Source: a virus
Virus record (IMG/VR): IMGVR_UViG_3300046330_000229
Coordinates: 18,266-82,265 of that record
Strand: one strand, 5' to 3'
Length of the DNA: 64,000 bases
A program made the position numbers and the translations under genes. Positions 32,741 through 39,100 of the stretch are shown in pieces; position 1 is the stretch's first letter; each line of letters begins with the position of its first letter. Under the pieces are notes generated by a model. The model was not told the origin of the DNA, searched no databases, and saw only the letters and a list, made by a program, of their open reading frames with translations.

Positions 32741-33287
32741 TCTATACAAAATTATAGCTAGAACAAGTGCTAATCATCCTCTGATTAAAAAATTCATCAG
32801 CAAACATCACTATATCGGTACTCTTAGTCGCGGTAATCAGTATGTGTATTGTTTGGGTATAGGTAACAAATTAGTAGGGGTGGCTATCTACGGTACTCCG
32901 GTTGGAACATATTGTAGTCAAAAATACGGAAACGTAATAGAACTTAAACGCTTCGCATTGTCTCCGGAATGTCCTAAGAACACAGGCTCGTGGTTTCTAG
33001 CTAAATGTCATAAGCTATTACCCAAAGGTCTGTCAGTTCTATCGTACTGTGATCCTAGCGCCGGACACGAAGGCACCCTATATCGTGCGGCTAACTTTAT
33101 GTATCTAGGTAAACAAAAACACCCATCTTTTATGATTAAAGTAAAAGGAGAGAAAAAACTATACCCAGCTAGTGTTATGTACAGATCAAAGAAAACAGGA
33201 GCTAGACTTAAACTATTGAAACAGCAAGGATTAGCCAAACAAGTTACAGCACCCTCTAAACACATATTCATATACAAAAGAACTTAG
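32727..33287 (+). CDS. Mom-like adenine-modification protein (GNAT fold)
   Basis: A 186-residue protein with a TTG start overlapping the upstream gene by 14 bases. It matches the phage Mu Mom-related family: HHYIG near residue 27, GVAIYGTPVG, ELKRFALSPECPKNTGSWFL, LSYCDPSAGHEGTLYRAANF, YLGK, and a basic C-terminus (YRSKKTGARLKLL). Mom-family proteins convert adenine in phage DNA to a carbamoylmethyl form, protecting it from restriction. Family assignment is by motif memory; activity is untested. Confidence 0.75.
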   Translation: MSTFNLYKIIARTSANHPLIKKFISKHHYIGTLSRGNQYVYCLGIGNKLVGVAIYGTPVGTYCSQKYGNVIELKRFALSPECPKNTGSWFLAKCHKLLPKGLSVLSYCDPSAGHEGTLYRAANFMYLGKQKHPSFMIKVKGEKKLYPASVMYRSKKTGARLKLLKQQGLAKQVTAPSKHIFIYKRT

Positions 33288-33691
33288 ACGATACACCGAG
33301 CAATCCATAACATAACACTGGTTACATTAGGAGTCTTCTTGTGTAGCTATTCTTTCCCAGTGTTTACTTCAGCTAGCCATAAGTCTTTGTGCATTACAGC
33401 ACCATAGATTAATGTCTTCTCGTCTTTGCTATCTCGTTACGTTACCCTATTTAAGTTCGGGCACTTCTCTTGACCTAGCAAGCTCACACTCGTATATCGT
33501 CTGAACGTTGTCTCTTGATTTGTTCTCGGTATTATCGATAGCACAAACCCAGGTTTTCATTTCCTGCCATATACTGAAACAACTTCCATGCGCTTATCGT
33601 TACATAAGCCGTGCCTTGTTTAAAGAGCGGTAGGCGTTGCATGCTCTGTGTATCAATATAACACAAAATGTAGCAATTGTCAAATAAAATC
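33288..33691. other. 400-base region without genes, several hairpins
   Basis: No convincing gene. On + CACTGG pairs with CCAGTG across ~38 bases near 33320-33365, GCTTAT-CGTTAC-ATAAGC forms a 6-bp hairpin near 33594-33611, and AGAGC/GCTCT pair near 33625-33645. A 37-codon leftward frame with coding-like composition ends near 33466, but no good start is seen. An RNA gene or a decayed gene are both possible. Confidence 0.4.
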
Positions 33692-33720
33692 TTGACATTA
33701 CGTTAAATCTATGTTAAAAT
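33692..33720 (+). promoter_or_regulatory. sigma70-like promoter
   Basis: TTGACA (33692-33697), a 17-base spacer, TAAAAT (33715-33720). The expected start near 33727 leaves a short leader with GGAG before the ATG at 33745. Confidence 0.65.
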
Positions 33721-33744
33721 GGATAAATTATGGAGTTAAACCAA

Positions 33745-34326
33745 ATGACAATACAATTACCAAGTCCGTATATATGGGTTACAGAGTTTAACGATCAAGC
33801 TGTTCAAAAGTTCTTTGACCAGTTTACACAAATGGAATCAGATCCTACCATTGAGGTCATCACCGTTGTGATAGATAGTTTTGGCGGACAAGCTTACTCT
33901 ATGTTTGCTATGCGCGATTTAATCAAAACTAGTAAGAAGCCGGTTTCAACTGTAGCTCTAGGTAAGGCCATGAGCTGCGGGGCGTGGTTGTTAGCTGCCG
34001 GTACAAAAGGACTACGTTACATTTCACCTAGTACTCATGTCATGATTCACCAGATCTCTTCAGGTGCGGCTGGTAAACTAGAGGACATGAAAGTGGATTT
34101 AAATCACAGCACAGATTTGAGTGTGCAAGCTTTTAATTTGTTAGCCAGTGATATTGGTATGCCGGTCAATAAACTTAAAGCTTTAGTTAAGGGTGAAACT
34201 AATTCCGATCTTTACTTAACACCTAAAGAGTGCTTGAAGATGAAGATTGTTGATTTTATAGATATACCTCGTATGGCATTTATTCCACCTATGCAAACAT
34301 TAACCACTAATGTTAAGAGACGATAA
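33745..34326 (+). CDS. ClpP-like serine protease (cytosolic)
   Basis: A 193-residue ClpP-fold protein without a signal peptide. Motifs: VIDSFGGQAYSMFAM, nucleophile in GKAMSCGAW (Ser ~77), catalytic His in VMIHQISSG (~102), and LTPKECLKMKIVDF with helix E. ATG 33745 is preferred over 33730 because GGAG lies nine bases before it. Phage ClpP homologues often serve as prohead proteases, but this one sits in an early region with its own promoter, so host-directed proteolysis is possible. Confidence 0.8.
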   Translation: MTIQLPSPYIWVTEFNDQAVQKFFDQFTQMESDPTIEVITVVIDSFGGQAYSMFAMRDLIKTSKKPVSTVALGKAMSCGAWLLAAGTKGLRYISPSTHVMIHQISSGAAGKLEDMKVDLNHSTDLSVQAFNLLASDIGMPVNKLKALVKGETNSDLYLTPKECLKMKIVDFIDIPRMAFIPPMQTLTTNVKRR

Positions 34327-34616
34327 TGGATAGACCTTGGGTACATATTAAAAATACCCAAGATACATACCGAACTTTATACAGGCTTTTGTACTTGGGG
34401 TTTGATGTTGTTGTTGAGTATACGATGAAACATAATAGCAAAGGACACCTTTTTAATTTTTATTGTAACTACCATTGTATTTCCGGCCGAGTTAGAATGG
34501 TTGCTAATGTTAAAGTTTACTCTGAGGATTTTGATAGTTTTAATGAAGATGTATATAGTAGTTTTATAAGAAAAGAATCAGATAGACTCCATCCAGAAGG
34601 TGCGATAGTTTGTTAA
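34326..34616 (+). CDS. tandem family II, member 1
   Basis: A 96-residue protein of unknown function. The N-terminal pattern NTQDTYRTLYRLLYLGFDVV followed by a strand matches the next two genes. One-base overlap with the ClpP stop. Several His and Cys residues in the centre. Confidence 0.6.
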   Translation: MDRPWVHIKNTQDTYRTLYRLLYLGFDVVVEYTMKHNSKGHLFNFYCNYHCISGRVRMVANVKVYSEDFDSFNEDVYSSFIRKESDRLHPEGAIVC

Positions 34617-34876
34617 ATTTAAGGTACACCAGAACTAATGAAAAACTCATACCTTGGTTGTTTAAACTAGGGTGCGATGATATACATTTACATTTTACTA
34701 CACATACTATAAATTTTACTGTATGTTTACACATACACGACACCGATTCTAGTATGATGTTTAAAGATACTTTTAGAGTAAAAAATCCGGATACGGCAGT
34801 TAGCGATGCTTTAAAGCACATGACAAGGATTTATATATTTTTATCAATTGATGACATAAAATATTGCGATGAATAA
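34610..34876 (+). CDS. tandem family II, member 2
   Basis: An 88-residue protein with a TTG start overlapping member 1 by seven bases. Pattern RTNEKLIPWLFKLGCDDIHLHF aligns with members 1 and 3 in two pieces (charged NE, then LxxxGxDxI). Unknown function. Confidence 0.55.
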   Translation: MLNLRYTRTNEKLIPWLFKLGCDDIHLHFTTHTINFTVCLHIHDTDSSMMFKDTFRVKNPDTAVSDALKHMTRIYIFLSIDDIKYCDE

Positions 34877-35189
34877 ATATATATCAATTACTTATCAAAA
34901 CGAACATACAATTAACACAATCAGGCTGTTACATTATGTAGGTATTGATAAAATTGAGCTATGCTTTTATATAAAAAATAGCAACACAAGAGTTTATATA
35001 GAAACTAGACGACTAACCTCGGAAATATATCCGTTTGGCTTTGAAGCTCACGGCGGCGAGCTTATTGGATGTCGGGGCACAGAAGTCGATTTTAAGAATT
35101 GTGCGTATGACACTATAACTAAAACTACCCGCATGTCTCCATCAAACTTCGACGAACTGGTTCAAACTGATCCGATTTTTCTTTTATAA
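34869..35189 (+). CDS. tandem family II, member 3
   Basis: A 106-residue protein overlapping member 2 by eight bases. N-terminal YQNEHTINTIRLLHYVGIDK then IELCFYIKNSN, the same helix-turn-strand layout as its neighbours; the C-terminal half is unique. Unknown function. Confidence 0.6.
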   Translation: MNKYISITYQNEHTINTIRLLHYVGIDKIELCFYIKNSNTRVYIETRRLTSEIYPFGFEAHGGELIGCRGTEVDFKNCAYDTITKTTRMSPSNFDELVQTDPIFLL

Positions 35190-35200
35190 TAAAATAAGTA

Positions 35201-35229
35201 TTGACATATTAATTCTTTTATGTTAAACT
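35201..35229 (+). promoter_or_regulatory. sigma70-like promoter
   Basis: TTGACA (35201-35206), a 17-base spacer, TAAACT (35224-35229). AAGGAG precedes the lipoprotein start at 35250. Confidence 0.7.
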
Positions 35230-35249
35230 GTATACAACAAGGAGACAAT

Positions 35250-36236
35250 ATGAAATATATGTATATGATTCTAACTTTAGCTATTGCGGGATGTTCTGTG
35301 GAGCGTTCATTAGAGGCTACGGTAACAGCAGTTAACGGTACGTCTTGTTCTGTGGCACCAGAATACGCCGTAGATGAAAGCGAAGAAGTTACTTCAACTT
35401 CATTAAAACAAATCGGAGCCAGAATTTCCTGTACAGACGGAAGTTACTCCATCGTTTTAAACGGAGAAAAGGGTGTTGACGGTATTCAAGGTGAAGCCGG
35501 ACAAAGCTGTCAAGCTTCACGTAGCAGAGGATCTAATCACGTAACCCTTCAATGTCCCAATCAGCGCCCATTACACATTTCTGATGGAGAAGATGGTACT
35601 AGTTGTTCTTCTGTAAGATTACGTAATTCGGTACAGATTAAATGCGGTAATCGTATTACTTATGTATACGATGGTGACGACGGGCACTCTGTTGTGACAC
35701 AAACTCAACCAGCATCTACTAGAGAATGTCTAACAAGCGGTACGAGATTAGATTTATACATGGATCGAGACGACAGTTTATCAGTTACACGCTCGGATTC
35801 TTATTTAAGTTCTGTAATTACTTGTAACGGACTAAACGGCCTTCAAGGTGTAGCTGGTCCCATTGGGCCGCAAGGATTGACTGGTTCTGTCGGCGCTACA
35901 GGGACAACTGGTGCTGTTGGACCTCAAGGTTTGACTGGAACCGCTGGACCGGTTGGCCCTCAAGGTCCCATTGGACCACAGGGCATTCAAGGTCCTTCTG
36001 GTACAAACTCAGGAGCCACCATAACAAATTACGGATCAAATTCGTGTACTAGGATTACTGGAACAAACAGTTATGTAAAACCGACTGGATCTAATAATAT
36101 AGGATTATACACAACTTCTAATTGTGCGTCAAATTCTAAATTTGCTGAAGTATCTCAAGGTGAAGCGTATTGGGTGTCGTCTACGTCTTTAGGTACTTGG
36201 GTTGACGGTTGTTTACGAGTAATCACTTTTAACTAA
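35250..36236 (+). CDS. collagen-like lipoprotein
   Basis: A 328-residue protein; ATG 35250 has AAGGAG at the right distance, while 35220 lies in the promoter. The signal peptide ends in the perfect lipobox LAIAGC (Cys ~15). Residues ~90-150 have GEDG/GDDG turns and several Cys. A run of about 17 Gly-X-Y triplets (GPIGPQGLTG and so on) then forms a collagen-like rod, followed by a C-terminal globular domain with Cys. It is probably a lipid-anchored surface stalk made in the infected host, perhaps for superinfection exclusion. Host capture is possible. Confidence 0.75.
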   Translation: MKYMYMILTLAIAGCSVERSLEATVTAVNGTSCSVAPEYAVDESEEVTSTSLKQIGARISCTDGSYSIVLNGEKGVDGIQGEAGQSCQASRSRGSNHVTLQCPNQRPLHISDGEDGTSCSSVRLRNSVQIKCGNRITYVYDGDDGHSVVTQTQPASTRECLTSGTRLDLYMDRDDSLSVTRSDSYLSSVITCNGLNGLQGVAGPIGPQGLTGSVGATGTTGAVGPQGLTGTAGPVGPQGPIGPQGIQGPSGTNSGATITNYGSNSCTRITGTNSYVKPTGSNNIGLYTTSNCASNSKFAEVSQGEAYWVSSTSLGTWVDGCLRVITFN

Positions 36237-36247
36237 TAGGGGTATAT

Positions 36248-36760
36248 ATGAATAAATATTTAATTACAACACTAACTTTAACAGCGGCAGCTTTAATCTT
36301 ACTTGTGGGAGCAACCTCTTCAGCAGCTTCATGCGAATATGACCGAAAGATGGTAACAGAGCCAGTAGAATATTCGGTAAACAAAGGACTACCTTCACAT
36401 TTAAAGGGAGCGACGATCACTATTACATTATCTGACGGTAAAAGTTCAACGGTCTCGGCTGAAAAGTTTATGGTAGTACCGCGAGTACAACGTACAATAG
36501 TAGGTGAGAATAAGCTTATTATTGTTAAAAAAACATGTCAAGATGATTTAAATAAGAACACCCTTATGATTGAAGGTCGTCACGACATTAAGAATGTTGT
36601 TACAGAGAAGCAAGGACTATCGGCACACACTTACGCTGAAAAAGAACTAATTCCTGGAATTGACTACTATCGTCGTCAGATTTTAGACACACCCATCGGC
36701 GCTGGAATCGGCATAGATACTAATGCTACACCTAAAGTGTTTTTAGGCATTGATTTCTAA
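36248..36760 (+). CDS. exported protein of unknown function
   Basis: A 170-residue protein with a clear signal peptide (residues ~1-27, ending SSAAS). The mature part is beta-rich (GATITITLSDGKSSTVSAEK) with two Cys and ends in a Gly/Ile-rich segment (GAGIGIDTNATPKVFLGIDF). It follows the lipoprotein by 11 bases, and the two may work together in the envelope. No family recognised. Confidence 0.65.
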   Translation: MNKYLITTLTLTAAALILLVGATSSAASCEYDRKMVTEPVEYSVNKGLPSHLKGATITITLSDGKSSTVSAEKFMVVPRVQRTIVGENKLIIVKKTCQDDLNKNTLMIEGRHDIKNVVTEKQGLSAHTYAEKELIPGIDYYRRQILDTPIGAGIGIDTNATPKVFLGIDF

Positions 36761-36765
36761 TATTT

Positions 36766-36835
36766 GCGGGAGTCATCAACAAATAGACTGAATATGTTGC
36801 GGAACACGTTCTCTAGATGGCTCTCGCTTTTTCTT
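36766..36835 (+). terminator. weak terminator-like element
   Basis: GCGGGAG (36766) can pair with CTCTCGC (36821) with one mismatch, closing ~48 bases, followed by TTTTTCTT. The long loop makes this uncertain. Confidence 0.35.
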
Positions 36836-36844
36836 AAATATCAC

Positions 36845-36873
36845 TTGACAATAGTGCGGTTTTGTGTTATCTT
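36845..36873 (+). promoter_or_regulatory. sigma70-like promoter
   Basis: TTGACA (36845-36850), a 17-base spacer, TATCTT (36868-36873), then AGAGGA and the start at 36893. Confidence 0.7.
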
Positions 36874-36892
36874 TAATTAACAAAGAGGAACT

Positions 36893-37033
36893 ATGAAAAA
36901 ATTAATGTACAACGTTGAGTTTGATCAGATGGGTATTTTAATTAAACGACACGGCATGTGGTTAATTGACATAGGATTTGTTACAGGCAATAGAGCCTAC
37001 ACGCCTAAGTGGATTGAAATAGGGGTATTATGA
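36893..37033 (+). CDS. hypothetical small protein
   Basis: A 46-residue protein with AGAGGA upstream and its own promoter; beta-rich with two Trp. Its stop overlaps the next ATG (ATGA). Function unknown. Confidence 0.6.
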   Translation: MKKLMYNVEFDQMGILIKRHGMWLIDIGFVTGNRAYTPKWIEIGVL

Positions 37034-37218
37034 TTGTTGAATTATTGTTATTTTATATGTGCTTAGTAATGACAGGAGCACTTTCTATCTATCTGAGAAA
37101 CAAAGCCCCTTCCCCCTGTAGTGAATGCGGAGACACAGTAAAAACAACAGGTTACGACAATATTAATGGAACTACCATTAAAGTTAAAGTGTGTAGAAAC
37201 TGCAAAAAGAGGCAATAA
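37030..37218 (+). CDS. membrane-anchored zinc-ribbon protein
   Basis: A 62-residue protein: one N-terminal membrane span (residues ~4-22) followed by CSEC and CRNC pairs ~20 residues apart, a zinc ribbon. The ribbon should face the cytoplasm given the basic C-terminus. ATGA overlap with the upstream gene, one-base overlap downstream. Confidence 0.6.
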   Translation: MIVELLLFYMCLVMTGALSIYLRNKAPSPCSECGDTVKTTGYDNINGTTIKVKVCRNCKKRQ

Positions 37219-37403
37219 TGAAATTTAAAGGCGTATTGATTACTGACATTGACGGCACTAAATTAATTAGACAATACACAAAAGATGGCGAATTTATAGA
37301 TTATAAGATTAATAACAGCAGTCTTATTATTGAAGTTAACGATAAGACCGCTACTACTAGAGTGGATGAAGACGGTCAGCATTGGATTGAAGAGTTAATA
37401 TAA
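37218..37403 (+). CDS. hypothetical small protein
   Basis: A 61-residue mixed-charge beta-rich protein (KFKGVLITDIDGTKLIRQY), coupled by a one-base overlap to the zinc-ribbon gene. Function unknown. Confidence 0.6.
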   Translation: MKFKGVLITDIDGTKLIRQYTKDGEFIDYKINNSSLIIEVNDKTATTRVDEDGQHWIEELI

Positions 37404-37410
37404 ATAGTTC

Positions 37411-37439
37411 TTGACAATAGAGGTAGTTTAGTGTATACT
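37411..37439 (+). promoter_or_regulatory. sigma70-like promoter, leaderless geometry
   Basis: TTGACA (37411-37416), a 17-base spacer, TATACT (37434-37439), then six bases and the ATG at 37446. Confidence 0.7.
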
Positions 37440-37445
37440 GATAAT

Positions 37446-37697
37446 ATGACTAATGATGATTTGTACTACATAGCTCGGCATCTTGTTGATAATATGGACA
37501 CTTTGTTTTCTAACTACGTGGAAGCTAAAACACCCGTTGGAATAAAAGAGTACATTCAAGCACGGACTGCTACGGACTTAAACCACAAATATACTAGTCG
37601 TCAAATTCAAGAAGCTTTTGAAAGTACTAAAATAAAAACTCTAATGGAGTTCTACCTAATGGAAGATGATTATGACAAAAAGAATAGTATACATTAA
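37446..37697 (+). CDS. hypothetical protein (leaderless)
   Basis: An 83-residue acidic helical protein. The in-frame ATG at 37431 lies upstream of the -10 box, so 37446 is the start and the mRNA should be leaderless. It overlaps the next gene by 26 bases. Function unknown. Confidence 0.6.
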   Translation: MTNDDLYYIARHLVDNMDTLFSNYVEAKTPVGIKEYIQARTATDLNHKYTSRQIQEAFESTKIKTLMEFYLMEDDYDKKNSIH

Positions 37698-37932
37698 AAA
37701 CCAAGATGGATCTTTAAAATCCAAAGGTGAAATTAGAAACAAGTTTGGTCACGGTTTTGTTGTGGCTGTAATTTCTACAGGCAGAGCAGCAGTGATTACC
37801 AGTTCTGACAGCACTATTACACAGCTAACGCTTACTGCTACTAGTTTCCATAAAATTAAAATCAAGATCAAAAAGACTCTAACCGAACTTGGTTGTGAGT
37901 TTGAGCCTGAAGTTAGAAAACCTAGAAAATAA
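37672..37932 (+). CDS. hypothetical basic protein
   Basis: An 86-residue basic protein; ATG 37672 has GGAAG upstream (37666 is an alternative). The N-terminus (RIVYIKNQDGSLKSKGEI) looks like a small beta domain and the C-terminus is a basic helix. It precedes the structured nrdB leader. Function unknown. Confidence 0.6.
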   Translation: MTKRIVYIKNQDGSLKSKGEIRNKFGHGFVVAVISTGRAAVITSSDSTITQLTLTATSFHKIKIKIKKTLTELGCEFEPEVRKPRK

Positions 37933-37933
37933 T

Positions 37934-38138
37934 GTTTGCGAGAGCCGTGTGGAAAGCTGTGGCGCGTGCGGACGAAAGTCTACGAACCACTAGAGACATA
38001 CATACTTAGATTGAGCTAAGTAGCAATGGGTTTACGTAACAACGGCTCGTAATACGTTGTTTATGAGTACAGGGTAAGAGGCTGTACACCTTTACTGCAA
38101 GTCATAGTAGCGTATGACCTCTCACTTTTTTAAACAAA
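37934..38138 (+). ncRNA. structured RNA leader upstream of nrdB
   Basis: A 205-base interval with many perfect short stems: GTGG/CCAC enclosing GGAC-GAAA-GTCT (a GNRA-type loop, 37970-37981); ACTTAG-ATTGAG-CTAAGT (38004-38021); AACAACG/CGTTGTT (38038-38061); GTACAG/CTGTAC (38067-38087); GTCATA-GTAGCG-TATGAC (38101-38118). GAGCCGT (37942) can also pair with ACGGCTC (38042), which competes with the AACAACG stem. A T-run follows before the nrdB ribosome site. A cis-regulatory RNA or a processed ncRNA is likely; I recognise no known class. Confidence 0.55.
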
Positions 38139-38145
38139 GGACACC

Positions 38146-39099
38146 ATGTTAAGAGACACCAGAGAAGAATTTAGACCCTTTGAATATCCAGAATTTGAAG
38201 CAATACATACAAAACTTATGTCTGGATTTTGGCACCCTTTTGAAATTACTTTAAGTGACGACGTGTCTGATTATAAAACTAAACTATCCAATGATGAACG
38301 TGAAATTATCAATAGAATTTTAAAGAATTTTGTTCAGGCAGAAATTCACATTTCTAATTTTTGGGGAGATCGAGTAGCTGAGAATTTTAAAAAGCCCGAA
38401 ATACAAAATGTAGCTAGATATATTGCGGGCCAAGAAACCATTCACGCCGTAGGGTACGACTTATTAAACACAACGTTAGGACTTCAGGATTATGATAAAT
38501 TAAAAGAAGACAAAGCGTTGTATGCTAGAATTGCAATTTTAATCAATAAAAGAGCGAAGACAAACGACAACATACTGAAAGAACTATTTTTATACTCTGT
38601 AATGGGAGAAGGTGTTTCCCTTTTCAGCAGCTTTCTCACTATTTTTGCTTTTACTAAAAAGAACATGCTCAAAGGTGTAGGACAAATTGTAAGCTGGAGC
38701 ACGTTAGACGAACAGGCTCATGCGGACGTAGGTTGTTTACTGTTCAATACATTTAAAAAAGAGTACAATTTATTTACCGCTGAAATGAAAGAAGAGTTGT
38801 ACGCTTTATCTAAAGAAGTGGTTCAAATTGAATTGAATTTAGTTGACAGAGTGTTTGACGGAGTTACTACTGATGTCATCAATCCTACTCATATTAAAAA
38901 TTATATTCACGATAAAGCTAATAAACAATTAAAAAAAGTAGGCCTTAATAAAACATTCAAAGTGGATAAAGAAATGTTGAAAGAAACTGAATTTTTTGAT
39001 ATAGTGATTAACGGAGCCTCTGTACAGGACTTTTTTTCTAGCAAAGAAACGAATTACTCTAAAGGAATTTTAACATTTAACGATGACACCTGGAAATAA
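38146..39099 (+). CDS. nrdB: ribonucleotide reductase small subunit (class I)
   Basis: A 317-residue ferritin-fold R2 subunit. The metal-ligand helices are visible as QAEIH, QETIHAVGY (Glu, His and, four residues on, the Tyr in the radical position) and LDEQAHADVG. It holds the metal cofactor or tyrosyl radical that starts reduction of ribonucleotides by the large subunit encoded next. The start has AAAGGA. It ends one base before nrdA. Confidence 0.93.
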   Translation: MLRDTREEFRPFEYPEFEAIHTKLMSGFWHPFEITLSDDVSDYKTKLSNDEREIINRILKNFVQAEIHISNFWGDRVAENFKKPEIQNVARYIAGQETIHAVGYDLLNTTLGLQDYDKLKEDKALYARIAILINKRAKTNDNILKELFLYSVMGEGVSLFSSFLTIFAFTKKNMLKGVGQIVSWSTLDEQAHADVGCLLFNTFKKEYNLFTAEMKEELYALSKEVVQIELNLVDRVFDGVTTDVINPTHIKNYIHDKANKQLKKVGLNKTFKVDKEMLKETEFFDIVINGASVQDFFSSKETNYSKGILTFNDDTWK

Positions 39100-39100
39100 C

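Noticed and set aside
33430-33560. Leftward 37-codon gene ending near 33466
   Set aside because: Coding-like, but the frame is closed by a stop upstream and the only ATG is one base from a possible AGGA, so it was left as a remark under the gene-free region.
37934-38138. tRNA, RNase P RNA, hammerhead ribozyme or group I/II intron
   Set aside because: The 7-bp closing pair spans about 105 bases with no T-arm; the GGTAAGAG and GGAAAG stretches recall RNase P but the remaining conserved regions are missing; there is no CUGANGA box; the neighbouring genes are intact, so no intron is needed.
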